Shown in pieces: positions 24,896-33,430 of a DNA stretch of 64,000 nt. The notes under the pieces are model-generated. The model did not search any database, was not told the DNA's origin, and saw only the letters and a program-made list of their open reading frames with translations. Source of the stretch: Hymenobacter ruricola (lineage in GTDB: Bacteria > Bacteroidota > Bacteroidia > Cytophagales > Hymenobacteraceae). The position numbers and the translations under genes are program-made. The stretch is from the NCBI RefSeq assembly GCF_015694525.1, contig NZ_JADQDM010000005.1, forward strand, positions 186,001-250,000. The letters are read 5' to 3'. Numbering within the stretch: position 1 is the first letter of the stretch; each line of letters opens with the position of its first letter.

Positions 24896-25945
24896 ATGAT
24901 TAAGTCACTCAAAGCCACTGGCAATCAACTGGCTGATTCTGCTTTCCAGCTCACCGTGCTGCGCCGCGAGGTGGCCGAGACGCTGCACCTGCCGCTGTTT
25001 CATGAGAAGCTGCGCGAGGCGGCGCTGTTTCCGCTGCTGCCCGTGGCCCCGGCCGTGCTCCAAATCAACGTGGGCAAGATGTGCAACCAGGTGTGCAAGC
25101 ACTGCCACGTGGACGCCGGCCCCGACCGCAAGGAAATCATGACCCGCGACACGATGCAGTACTGCCTCGACGCGCTGGCCCAAACCGACATCCCGACGGT
25201 GGACCTCACCGGCGGCGCGCCCGAGATGAACCCCGATTTTCGGTGGTTTGTAGAGGAAATCAGCAAGCTGGGCCGCAAGGTGCTGGTGCGCTGCAACCTC
25301 ACCATCATCGTGGCCAACAAGAAATACCACGACCTGCCCGAGTTCTTCAAGAAGCACGGCGTGGAAGTGGTGAGTTCCCTGCCCTTCTACAGCGCCTCCA
25401 AAACCGACAGCCAGCGCGGCGACGGCGTGTTCGAGGACTCCATCAAGGCCCTGAAAATGCTAAACGCTGTGGGCTACGGCCAGCCCGGCTCCGGCCTGGT
25501 CCTGAACCTGGTGTACAACCCCGCCGGGGCCTTCCTGCCAGGCTCGCAGAAGGGCCTGCAGGACCAGTTCAAGAAGGCGCTGCTGAAAAACCACGGCATC
25601 GTGTTCAACGAGTTGTTCGCCATCACCAACATTCCGGTGAGCCGCTACCTGGACTATTTGATTGAGTCCGGCAACTACGCGGGCTACATGGAAAAGCTGG
25701 TCAACGCCTTCAACCCCGTGGCGGCGGCCGGCGTGATGTGCCGCAACACCATTTCGGTGGGCTGGGACGGCGGCCTCTACGACTGCGACTTCAACCAGAT
25801 GCTGGACCTGCACGTGGCCAGCACCGTGCAGCACATCCGCGACTTCGATGCCGCGGCCCTGGCCCAGCGCCCCATCGTCATCAACCAGCACTGCTACGGC
25901 TGCACGGCCGGCAGCGGCTCCAGTTGCGGCGGCACCGTAGCGTAA
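24896..25945 (+). CDS. arsS: arsenosugar biosynthesis radical SAM protein
   Basis: This 349-residue radical SAM enzyme is believed to attach the 5'-deoxyadenosyl group of SAM to dimethylarsenite, making the precursor of arsenosugars. The [4Fe-4S] motif is C63-x3-C67-x2-C70 in CNQVCKHCHVDAGP, and the glycine-rich LTGGAPEMNP follows. The C-terminal DUF3641-type domain has CYGCTAGSGSSCGG, which may hold a second cluster or bind substrate. The ATG at 24896 gives the family N-terminus. It is about 125 bases after the SDR gene and on the same strand. Confidence 0.93.
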   Translation: MIKSLKATGNQLADSAFQLTVLRREVAETLHLPLFHEKLREAALFPLLPVAPAVLQINVGKMCNQVCKHCHVDAGPDRKEIMTRDTMQYCLDALAQTDIPTVDLTGGAPEMNPDFRWFVEEISKLGRKVLVRCNLTIIVANKKYHDLPEFFKKHGVEVVSSLPFYSASKTDSQRGDGVFEDSIKALKMLNAVGYGQPGSGLVLNLVYNPAGAFLPGSQKGLQDQFKKALLKNHGIVFNELFAITNIPVSRYLDYLIESGNYAGYMEKLVNAFNPVAAAGVMCRNTISVGWDGGLYDCDFNQMLDLHVASTVQHIRDFDAAALAQRPIVINQHCYGCTAGSGSSCGGTVA

Positions 25946-25980
25946 GGGCCATCTGTTGATTTAGCGAACAATTAGGAACG

Positions 25981-26094
25981 GTCAGGTCGAACCTGTCGAG
26001 ACATCTCGCGTGCCGGAGTAAATAATTACTTCCTCACGCGAGATGTCTCGACAAGCTCGACATGACCGTTCTCCACGCTCGACATGACCGTTCT
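25981..26094. repeat. family A palindrome with duplicated arm end
   Basis: The arms (GTCAGGTCGAACCTGTCGAG and its partner ending CTCGACATGAC at 26066) are followed at 26076-26094 by a second copy of the outer end CGCTCGACATGACCGTTCT. The repeat separates convergent arsS and a glycosyltransferase gene and touches the latter's stop codon. Confidence 0.88.
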
Positions 26095-26732
26095 TATTGG
26101 TTCGCCGTACCCCGCCACTTCGCCAAATCCCGGCCCGAATCCACGTCGTGCAGCACCGGCAGCTGCGCCACGCTGAGCCCCAGGCGGGCGGCATCGGCCA
26201 GCGTATCGGGCAGTACGGTGGCCGTGCTCCAGTTTTTGTTGGCAAAAAGCGCTGGCTGTAACTCCCGCATTCCCAGTAGGTAGTACCCGCCGTCGTCGGC
26301 CGGGCCCAGCACCACGTCGTGGGCAGCCAGGGCGTCGAAAGCTGCCAGCAGTAGCTCCGGTGTCAGGCCCGGGCAGTCGGTGCCGATGACGACGGCCCGG
26401 GAGGCCCCGCTGGCAAACGCCTCGCTGAAGGCGTGGCTCATGCGCTCGCCCAGGTCCCCGGCGGCGGGCTGCACGCGCCAGGGCAGGCCGGGCCACTCGG
26501 GCCGGGGCCGGGCGGCATCGGCGGCCGGAGCAGGGGCTTCGGCCAGCCAGACGGTGGCCGGCACCCGGGCAGCCTGCACCGCAGCGGCCGTGACGCCCAG
26601 CAGTTCCCGGTACACCGCCAGCGCCCCCTCCGGGCCGATGTCGGCCGCAAGGCGGGTTTTGACGCGGCCCAGCGCGGGCTCGCGGGCGAAAATGAGGAGG
26701 TGAGCACCGGGCTCGGGTAGTGGGAGAGTCAT
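26094..26732 (-). CDS. arsenosugar-type glycosyltransferase (TIGR04282-like)
   Basis: This 212-residue protein is related to nucleotidyl/glycosyltransferases with a CofC-like fold. LLIFAREPALGRVKTRLAAD near the start and VIGTDCPGLTPELL in the middle are the marks of the TIGR04282 group that co-occurs with ArsM/ArsS. DDGGYYLLGMR follows. It probably carries out a glycosyl or nucleotidyl transfer in arsenosugar synthesis. The ATG at 26732 was chosen over a TTG four codons upstream. It is convergent with arsS across a palindrome. Confidence 0.87.
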   Translation of the reverse strand: MTLPLPEPGAHLLIFAREPALGRVKTRLAADIGPEGALAVYRELLGVTAAAVQAARVPATVWLAEAPAPAADAARPRPEWPGLPWRVQPAAGDLGERMSHAFSEAFASGASRAVVIGTDCPGLTPELLLAAFDALAAHDVVLGPADDGGYYLLGMRELQPALFANKNWSTATVLPDTLADAARLGLSVAQLPVLHDVDSGRDLAKWRGTANQ

Positions 26733-27081
26733 ACGCGGAAACAAACTGGCGAATTATGGAACCAAAATTGCGGATTAATTAAATACAAAAGGATGGGCAT
26801 ATTATCACTTACTGGTCCATGCTCTTATCGGGGGCAAAAGAGTGCCTTGTCACTCTATAGCCCCGAACCTTGCGCTACTACACAAACCTTTTTACCTCTG
26901 TCTTCCAACGCATTAATTCAGCCTGCCAACCCAACTACAGGTTGGCAGCAAAGTGCATGAAACGCAATTGCGGCAAGCTGTGGTCGGTAATACCCAGGCT
27001 GTTTTTGCTCTGCGCCCCGGCCACAGACGGTGCCTGACCATGATTTTACGCTTATTCTTTTCACTTTTTCTTTTCCCATTT
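26733..27081. other. intergenic region with a hairpin
   Basis: No gene was seen in about 350 bases. A 9-bp perfect hairpin, CTGCCAACC (26921-26929) with GGTTGGCAG (26938-26946), has no T run. The segment is AT-richer than the genes and should hold the promoters of both divergent genes. Confidence 0.5.
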
Positions 27082-29892
27082 ATGAAAAACCGTTTACCGT
27101 TTCTCTCCTTTCTACTGGTTCTGGGCAGCTTGCTGCTGGGCAGCGCGCAGGAGGCGCGCGCTTCCCACTTGCTGGGGGGCGACATGACCTACGTGTCGCT
27201 GGGCAACAACCAGTACCGGGTCAAGTTCCGCCTCTACCGCGACTGCACGGGCATCCTGCCCACCCCCGGCGACTTCGTGCTGGCCTGCCGCAACGGCGGC
27301 AACACCGCGCCTCCTTTTTGCAACGTGACGGCCTCGGTTACGGCCACGTTCGTGCAGCAGGGGGCCGTGGAAGCGGGCAACCCCTTCTGCGCGGCCGCCT
27401 CGGCCGGCCCCTGCCAGGGCCCGACCGGCCTGCCCAACTACGACGTGTACAACTTCCTGACCACCGTGACGCTGCCCCCCGGCAACTGGACGCTGAGTAC
27501 CTTCTCCAACGCCCGCCCCACCCTGGCCAATGTGGTGGCTGGTGACCTGTACGTGGAAGCCACGCTCGACAACCGCAACCAGGGCACGACGGCCGTGGCC
27601 AACAACTCGCCCCAGTTCGACCCGCAGGACATTCCGATTCAGTACGTGTGCTGGAAGCAGCCCACTACCATCACCTACTCCGCCACCGAGCCCGACGGCG
27701 ACTCGCTCGTGTACCAACTGGCCGCCCCGCTGCAGGGCTGCGGTGCCCCGGTGACGTACAATGCCCTTCCCGTTCCTGACCGCTTCCCCTCCATCGGGTC
27801 CATTCCCGGTAATCCGGCTCCATGTTTCTTAAACTATCCCGGAGTTCCGGGCGGCACTTATAGCCCCACCCACCCCATCCAGCTGGGCTTCGATACGGTG
27901 GGCACCTGTCCTTTAAAAACAAAGGTGGCGCGTACGGTTCGCTTCAACCAGCAGGCGCGCACGCTAACATTTACGCCCGGCATATTCGACGCCACGGCCC
28001 AGCCGAACTCTGGCGCCAATAAGTACCAGATTGCCATGCTCATTACCGAGTACCGCCGCATCAACGGCGTGCGCCGCGTCATTGGCACGGTGCGCCGCGA
28101 GGCCAACATCATCGTCATCGACTGCGGCACCAACAGCACCCCGAACCCCGTGCAGTCCAATCCGGTGACCGTGAACTCCACGACCACGACGGTGAACACG
28201 GCCGATACGACCCGCATCGACGTGCGCTCGTGCAACTACTCGCGCGTGGAACTCAACTTCACCGACCCCGACAACCTGCGCACACCCAGCCGCAACCAGC
28301 ACCTGACCGTGACGCTGCCGGCCAACATCAATACCGACCCCAACCTGCTCGACTCGGGCGACGTGGGTACCTTCAGCCTGAATGGCAACGGTTCGACCAA
28401 TCCCCGGGGCGTGTTCTTCTTCCAGCCCTCACCCACCACCGTGGGCCGCATCATCCGCCTCAACATCCGCGTCGAGGACGACGCCTGCCCTATTAAGGGA
28501 ATCCAGAACCGCGTGGTGGTGATTCGCATTGTGAAAGGAAACGCGGCCACCGCCGCCGCCACGGGAATTGGCGGCGCCACGCTGCCCGCCATCTGCGCGG
28601 GCGGCTCGCTCACGCTGCAAGGCAACGTGCAACGCCCGGACTCCATTCGCCGCATTGCCACCAACACCACGCAGGCGCAGCAATATTTCTTCCAGTGGAC
28701 GGTGGCTCCGGGGGGTAGCGGCTTGCCGGCCGTGACCAACACGCAAAACATCACCGTGAACCCCACCGTGACGACCCGCTACCGCTTGGCCATTGCGCCG
28801 ACCCTGGGCTTCGCCCAAGGCTCCTGCGGCGACACGACGTCCATCTTGGTGCGCGTGGTGGGCCCGCCGGTGGTGGCCATCACGCGGAGCCTGCCGCAGG
28901 TGTGCGCCGGCGCGGCCGTGAACCTGGTCGCGACGGCATCCATTCCCAATGCCCCCACTGGCGTGAATGACGTGTACACCTACCGCTGGTCGGGCCCGGG
29001 CATCCCGGCCAACACCACCGGGGCGACCCTAACCGTGCGCCCCACCACCGTGGGCGTGAATACCTACACCGTGACCGCCACCGGGGCTTCGCCCTACGGC
29101 TGCTCGGCCACCAACACCGTGCAGGTGACCGTGACGCCGCCGCCCACCGTGCGCGTGACCGCCGCGTCGCAGTTCTCCTGCCCCGGCACTCCGGTGGTGC
29201 TCTCGGCCACGGCCACGACTTCGGGCATCCCCGATACGTACACCTTCCGTTTTGACGCGGCCCCGGGCCTGGCCACCGCCGACCAAACCAAGGCCAACCC
29301 CACGGTGAGCCCGCTGGTGACGACCCGCTACCGCGTAACGGCTTCGGGCAACCCGGCCACCGGCTGCGCCGACACGGCTTCGGTGGTCGTGCGCGTGCTG
29401 CCAGCCGTGACGGCCCCCGTTGTGACGCGCAACGGCAACACCCTGACCAGCAGCTACGCCATCGGTAACCAATGGTTCCGTGATGGTCAATCTCTGGTGG
29501 GGGCTACTGGCCAAAGCCTTGCGATTACCACAAATGGAGCCTACGCCGTCACGGCCACTGTTACGACGGGGGGCGTTAACTGTACTTCGCCCATGTCGGC
29601 GGCGCTGACGGTGCTGTCGGCTGTGCGGGCGCTGCCGGGCACGAGCCTGGCCGTGGCCCCCAACCCCACCCCCGACGGCCGCCTGCGCGTGGCCCTGACC
29701 GGCTACGCCCAGCCCGTCACGCTCACCGTCTTCGACGCCCTGGGCCGCCAGGTGACGCAAACCGCCGTACCTGTCCCCAACCCGCAGGGCACTGCCCAGG
29801 AGTTGAGCCTGAACGGCTGCGGTGCCGGCATCTACCTGCTGCAAGTGCGTACCGCCAACAGCCTCGAAATTCGCCGTATCGTGCGCGAATAG
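27082..29892 (+). CDS. large T9SS-secreted Ig/PKD-like surface protein
   Basis: The product has about 936 residues. A signal peptide (MKNRLPFLSFLLVLGSLLLG) precedes ASHLLGGDMTYVSLGNNQY, an N-terminal module common in large Bacteroidota surface proteins. Several Ig/PKD-like repeats follow, with recurring lines such as TNTQNITVNPTVTTRYRL and TKANPTVSPLVTTRYRV. The last 80 residues form a type A T9SS sorting domain (SLAVAPNPTPDGRLRVALTG to GAGIYLLQVRTANS). It is probably a surface adhesin or gliding-related protein. The ATG at 27082 directly precedes the signal peptide. Confidence 0.88.
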   Translation: MKNRLPFLSFLLVLGSLLLGSAQEARASHLLGGDMTYVSLGNNQYRVKFRLYRDCTGILPTPGDFVLACRNGGNTAPPFCNVTASVTATFVQQGAVEAGNPFCAAASAGPCQGPTGLPNYDVYNFLTTVTLPPGNWTLSTFSNARPTLANVVAGDLYVEATLDNRNQGTTAVANNSPQFDPQDIPIQYVCWKQPTTITYSATEPDGDSLVYQLAAPLQGCGAPVTYNALPVPDRFPSIGSIPGNPAPCFLNYPGVPGGTYSPTHPIQLGFDTVGTCPLKTKVARTVRFNQQARTLTFTPGIFDATAQPNSGANKYQIAMLITEYRRINGVRRVIGTVRREANIIVIDCGTNSTPNPVQSNPVTVNSTTTTVNTADTTRIDVRSCNYSRVELNFTDPDNLRTPSRNQHLTVTLPANINTDPNLLDSGDVGTFSLNGNGSTNPRGVFFFQPSPTTVGRIIRLNIRVEDDACPIKGIQNRVVVIRIVKGNAATAAATGIGGATLPAICAGGSLTLQGNVQRPDSIRRIATNTTQAQQYFFQWTVAPGGSGLPAVTNTQNITVNPTVTTRYRLAIAPTLGFAQGSCGDTTSILVRVVGPPVVAITRSLPQVCAGAAVNLVATASIPNAPTGVNDVYTYRWSGPGIPANTTGATLTVRPTTVGVNTYTVTATGASPYGCSATNTVQVTVTPPPTVRVTAASQFSCPGTPVVLSATATTSGIPDTYTFRFDAAPGLATADQTKANPTVSPLVTTRYRVTASGNPATGCADTASVVVRVLPAVTAPVVTRNGNTLTSSYAIGNQWFRDGQSLVGATGQSLAITTNGAYAVTATVTTGGVNCTSPMSAALTVLSAVRALPGTSLAVAPNPTPDGRLRVALTGYAQPVTLTVFDALGRQVTQTAVPVPNPQGTAQELSLNGCGAGIYLLQVRTANSLEIRRIVRE

Positions 29893-29911
29893 CTTGGGTT
29901 GAATCTTAATT

Positions 29912-29961
29912 GGCCACAAAAAAGCCGGCTGCTTACTCAAGCAGCCGGCTTTTTTGTGGCC
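29912..29961. terminator. bidirectional intrinsic terminator
   Basis: Perfect stem GCCGGCTGCTT (29924-29934) and AAGCAGCCGGC (29939-29949), flanked by A and T runs and extended by GGCCACA and TGTGGCC. It ends both the T9SS gene and the convergent GH2 gene. Confidence 0.95.
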
Positions 29962-29968
29962 AAAGTTT

Positions 29969-32446
29969 TTACTTAATGGCCGTTTTTAACTGCATAGCAC
30001 CGACCTGCAGGCCCGCGCCACTCACGTTGAGCTGCACCGCGCCGGCTTGGTTGGAGGCTTGGATGATGGCCACCACCTGGCCGTGAAAGGCGTGCATCTG
30101 TGGCTGGTGGAATGGCTCCAGGCTGGTGGGGTCGCCGTTGGCCATGGCGCGGAAGCGGCCGGCCCCGCTCACCGCCACTTGCAGCAGGTCGGCGGCATCG
30201 GGGCAGAGGTTGCCTTCGGCGTCTTCCACGCGCACCGTGACGTAGGCCAGGTCCTGGCCGTCGGCGGCGAGGGCTGTGTGGTCGGCGGATAGTTTGATGT
30301 GGTGGGGCGGGCCGGCGGTGCGCACGGTTTCTTCGGCCACGGCCTTGCCCTGGGCGTCGTAGGCCACCACTTTGATGGCCCCGGGCGCGTATTTCACGTC
30401 GTTCCACATCAGGCGGTAGCGGGTTTGGGGCCGGTCGGATTTCGCTTTGGTTTGGCGTCCCTGGCTCACACCGTTCACGAACAGCTCGGCCGAGGGGTAA
30501 CTGGTGTAGCAAAACACCGGCGTGGTCTGTCCTTCCCGGCCGGGCCAGGTCCAGTGCGGCAGCAGGTGCAGGGTGGGCTGGGCCGTGTTCCAGCGGGCGC
30601 GGTAGAGGTAGTACCGGTCTTTGGGCAGGCCGGCCAGGTCCAGCATGCCGAACATGGAACTGTGCGAAGGCCACTTCTCGTCGTAAGGCGTGGGCTCGCC
30701 GAGGTAGTCAAACCCGGTCCAGACGAACTCGCCGATGACGTTGGGCAGGTCGTCCTGCGCGGCAAATTCCTCGTCCGGCGTCTGCGACCAGCTGCACGCC
30801 TCCAGGTCGTAAGACGAACACTGGTTGTCGTCGTATTTCTTTTCCTTGGCCATCACCACCGGAAACTTGTACACCCCACGCGAGCTCACCGTGGAGGCCG
30901 TTTCGGAGCCCAGCAGGAAGCCTTGGGGCAGCTTGCTCAGCGCCTCGGCGTAGCGGTGGGGCTTGTAGTTGAAGCCGGGAATTTCGACCACCGGCGCCAA
31001 GCCGTACTTGAAATCGTCGTCGAACCGGTCCATGCCGGCGGCAATGGGCCGCGTGGGGTCTTCGCGGCGCACGATGTCCTGCAGGCGCTTGGCCAGCACG
31101 GGGCCGTTGGGGTTGCTTTGGTCGGGCACCTCGTTGCCGATGCTCCACATGATGACGGACGGGTGGTTGCGGTCGCGGCGCACCATGTTCACCAGGTCCT
31201 TTTCGGCCCACTGGTCGAAGTACTGGCTGTAGCCGTTTTTCACTTTCGGCGATTTCCACTCGTCGAAGGCTTCCACCATCAGCATAAAGCCCATCTCATC
31301 GGCCAGGCTCACCAGCTCGGGCGCGGGCATGTTGTGCGAAGTCCGGATGGCGTCGCAGCCCATGTCCTTTAGCAAGGCCAGCTGCCGGCGCAGGGCCGCC
31401 GGGTTCACGGCCGCACCCAGCGGGCCCAGGTCGTGGTGGTTGCACACGCCCTTGAACTTGCGCGGCTGCCCGTTCAGCGAGAAGCCTTTGCCCGCCTCAA
31501 ACTTGAACGAGCGAATGCCGAAGCGCGTGCGGTACTCGTCTTTCAGCGTTTGCCCGGCGTAGAGCCGGGAGGAAGCCGTGTACAAAACCGGCGTCTCGGG
31601 CGACCACAGTTTCGGCTGCGGCACTTCCAGGTTTTGCTCAAAATCCGGCTTAGCGGCCGCCGCGAGGCTGCTGGTGCTCGTGGCCACCACTTTGCCAGCC
31701 GCGTCGCGGATTTCGGTCACGAGGCGCAGGGCCGGCCGGGCACCGGTGGGCGCTTCTACCTGCGTGCGCAGCTTCACCCGGGCTGTTTGGGCCGTGATGT
31801 CGGATGTGGTGAGGTAGGTACCCCACACGGGAATGTGCACGTCGTCGGTGAGGAGGAGGTGCACGTTGCGGTAGAGGCCCGCGCCGGGGTACCAGCGCGA
31901 AGCTTCGGGCTGATTCTGCAGGCGCACGGCCAGCGTGTTGTCGGCCCCGGCTTTCAGAAAAGCGGTGATGTCGAAGGAAAACGAGTTGTAGCCGTAGGGC
32001 CAGCGGCCCACCTCTCGCCCATTCACGAAAACCTGGGCGTTGCTCATGGCCCCGTCGAACAGCAGCACCGCCCGCTTGCCCGCCCTAAAGCCCGGCACCG
32101 CCAGCCGCCGCCGGTACCAGCCCGTGCCGATGAAGGGCAGGCCGCCCGTGCGCCCGGCTTTCAGGGTGGCCGTTTGCTCGTTGTTCTGCTCAATCTTGAC
32201 CTTTTGCAAGTCGTTGTTCCCATCGAACGGGCCATAAATAGCCCAGTCGTGCGGGACGCTCACCGTTTGCCACTTGGCATCTTTAAACTCGGGCTTGGCA
32301 GCGTCGGGCACGTCGCCTTTGCTGAATTTCCAGTCGGTAGTAAGCAGGTATTCCTGGCGCGCCTGGGCCAGGGCCGGCCGCGCGGGCAAGGAGAAAGCAA
32401 GGGCCCCCAGCCCCACCAAGGCCCAACGGCCGAACAATGCGCTCAT
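29969..32446 (-). CDS. secreted GH2 beta-galactosidase-type glycoside hydrolase
   Basis: This is an 825-residue GH2 enzyme with a signal peptide (MSALFGRWALVGLGALAFSL, cleaved near ALAQ). A sugar-binding sandwich (residues ~30-200), an Ig-like domain and a TIM barrel follow. The acid/base Glu439 is in MWSIGNEVPDQ and the nucleophile is probably Glu515 in GSETAS. C-terminal Ig/DUF4982-like domains (residues ~620-800) complete a common Bacteroidota layout. It should hydrolyse beta-galactosides or related glycosides in the periplasm. No SusC/SusD pair is nearby, so it is not in a typical polysaccharide utilisation locus. Confidence 0.92.
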   Translation of the reverse strand: MSALFGRWALVGLGALAFSLPARPALAQARQEYLLTTDWKFSKGDVPDAAKPEFKDAKWQTVSVPHDWAIYGPFDGNNDLQKVKIEQNNEQTATLKAGRTGGLPFIGTGWYRRRLAVPGFRAGKRAVLLFDGAMSNAQVFVNGREVGRWPYGYNSFSFDITAFLKAGADNTLAVRLQNQPEASRWYPGAGLYRNVHLLLTDDVHIPVWGTYLTTSDITAQTARVKLRTQVEAPTGARPALRLVTEIRDAAGKVVATSTSSLAAAAKPDFEQNLEVPQPKLWSPETPVLYTASSRLYAGQTLKDEYRTRFGIRSFKFEAGKGFSLNGQPRKFKGVCNHHDLGPLGAAVNPAALRRQLALLKDMGCDAIRTSHNMPAPELVSLADEMGFMLMVEAFDEWKSPKVKNGYSQYFDQWAEKDLVNMVRRDRNHPSVIMWSIGNEVPDQSNPNGPVLAKRLQDIVRREDPTRPIAAGMDRFDDDFKYGLAPVVEIPGFNYKPHRYAEALSKLPQGFLLGSETASTVSSRGVYKFPVVMAKEKKYDDNQCSSYDLEACSWSQTPDEEFAAQDDLPNVIGEFVWTGFDYLGEPTPYDEKWPSHSSMFGMLDLAGLPKDRYYLYRARWNTAQPTLHLLPHWTWPGREGQTTPVFCYTSYPSAELFVNGVSQGRQTKAKSDRPQTRYRLMWNDVKYAPGAIKVVAYDAQGKAVAEETVRTAGPPHHIKLSADHTALAADGQDLAYVTVRVEDAEGNLCPDAADLLQVAVSGAGRFRAMANGDPTSLEPFHQPQMHAFHGQVVAIIQASNQAGAVQLNVSGAGLQVGAMQLKTAIK

Positions 32447-32565
32447 ACGATTTCCAGTGGCTAAAACTGAGCGCCTTCTAGGACTACCCAGGCCGGCAAA
32501 GGTCCGGTTTCCTGGCGGAAGCGGCAAGGCAAGCCTGGACACATGGCCCGTCGCATCTGCAAAGC

Positions 32566-32600
32566 AAAAGGCCCTTCACGTTGCAATGAAGGGCCTTTTA
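32566..32600 (-). terminator. intrinsic terminator after tRNA-Leu
   Basis: AAAAGGCCCTTCA (32566-32578) pairs with TGAAGGGCCTTTT (32587-32599). Read on the minus strand it ends in T residues just after the tRNA. Confidence 0.9.
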
Positions 32601-32602
32601 AG

Positions 32603-32685
32603 TACCAGAGACGGGACTCGAACCCGTACGTCCGTGAAGACAAGGGATTTTAAGTCCCTCGTGGCTACCATTACACCACTCTGGC
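32603..32685 (-). tRNA. tRNA-Leu (UAA)
   Basis: The 83-base cloverleaf starts GCCAGAGTGGTG and has a G-U pair at the first acceptor position. The anticodon loop CTTAAAA reads UAA. A long variable arm (CTTGTCTTCACGGACG) and the T-loop GGTTCGAGTCC fit a class II leucine tRNA. CCA is not encoded. Its 5' end abuts the HNH gene stop with no gap. Confidence 0.95.
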
Positions 32686-33171
32686 TCAACGACTTAGGTT
32701 GTTTCTACCTCTGTAATTACTGGTGCATGCATGACAATTAGGACAAAGTAACTGCAAGTTTTCTATTCGATGGTCATTCGGCTTTCCGTTCAAATGATGA
32801 AGCTCCAACGGAATCGGCTTATCACGCCACTTGCTTAGCCCACACTCCTCGCATTCGTGCTTCTTCCACCCTTCTTTGAGCAGTCGACCACGTAAGCCGT
32901 GGGTAAATGCATAAGGAGAGTTCTCAACAAGTATTTCTGCCAAAGTGGCCTTGCGACCGAAACTACGGTATCGCCCCCCTTGATTCCAGGCCGCGCCGGT
33001 GAAATGGCTGGTGTCAAGCCCAAGCTTGGCAATGCGGCTGTGTACCGTTTTGTAGTTGCCGCCGGCTGGCACCAGTCCGATGCGGCCCAACACCTGCCGC
33101 ACCGACAAGCTCTCGGCCACGGCCCGCCGAAATTCGTCATCGGAGCTAAGGCATTTGCGCGCAGCGGCCAT
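32686..33171 (-). CDS. HNH endonuclease
   Basis: This 161-residue protein has a C-terminal HNH domain. A zinc-binding Cys pair is at C107/C110 (CEECG) and another at C143/C146 (CPNC); His125/His126 in LELHHLNGKPNDHRIENLQ supply the catalytic centre. The N-terminus (residues 10-60) is a helix-turn-helix-like region that may bind DNA. The gene is inserted exactly between tRNA-Gly and tRNA-Leu; its stop codon touches the tRNA-Leu 5' base and its ATG is 16 bases after a terminator. This suggests a selfish or phage-derived gene. The target is unknown. Confidence 0.82.
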   Translation of the reverse strand: MAAARKCLSSDDEFRRAVAESLSVRQVLGRIGLVPAGGNYKTVHSRIAKLGLDTSHFTGAAWNQGGRYRSFGRKATLAEILVENSPYAFTHGLRGRLLKEGWKKHECEECGLSKWRDKPIPLELHHLNGKPNDHRIENLQLLCPNCHACTSNYRGRNNLSR

Positions 33172-33186
33172 GTCGGAAGCGGATAA

Positions 33187-33219
33187 ATAAAAAACGCTGC
33201 CCGAAGACAGCGTTTTTTT
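33187..33219. terminator. intrinsic terminator between tRNA-Gly and HNH gene
   Basis: AACGCTG (33193-33199) pairs with CAGCGTT (33208-33214), with A and T runs on both sides. It ends the tRNA-Gly transcript and would isolate the HNH gene from it. Confidence 0.88.
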
Positions 33220-33223
33220 ATTT

Positions 33224-33299
33224 TGGAGCGGGAGACGAGGTTCGAACTCGCGACCTCGACCTTGGCAAGGTCGCGCTCTACCAACTGAGCTACTCTCGC
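33224..33299 (-). tRNA. tRNA-Gly (GCC)
   Basis: The 76-base cloverleaf reads from GCGAGAGTAGCTCAG to an encoded CCA. The anticodon loop TTGCCAA reads GCC. The acceptor stem (GCGAGAG with CTCCCGC) contains an A-C mismatch at pair 4-69, where the usual base would be G. Confidence 0.93.
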
Positions 33300-33430
33300 G
33301 GGAGGTTCAGAACTACTTGCGTAGCGCTGAATGGTGCGACAAAGGTAAGGCGTTTTTTTGGCGACGCAAGCGCTGAAAGTGGAATTTCTCTCTCCGGCGG
33401 CCTTTGAGCTTCATTTTCAGGTCAAAAAAA

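Noticed and set aside
26921..26946. Hairpin as a terminator
   Set aside because: The stem is perfect but no T run follows on either strand, and no gene ends just before it.
29969..32446. Polysaccharide utilisation locus
   Set aside because: There is a secreted GH2 enzyme, but no SusC/SusD pair, sensor or second glycoside hydrolase nearby.
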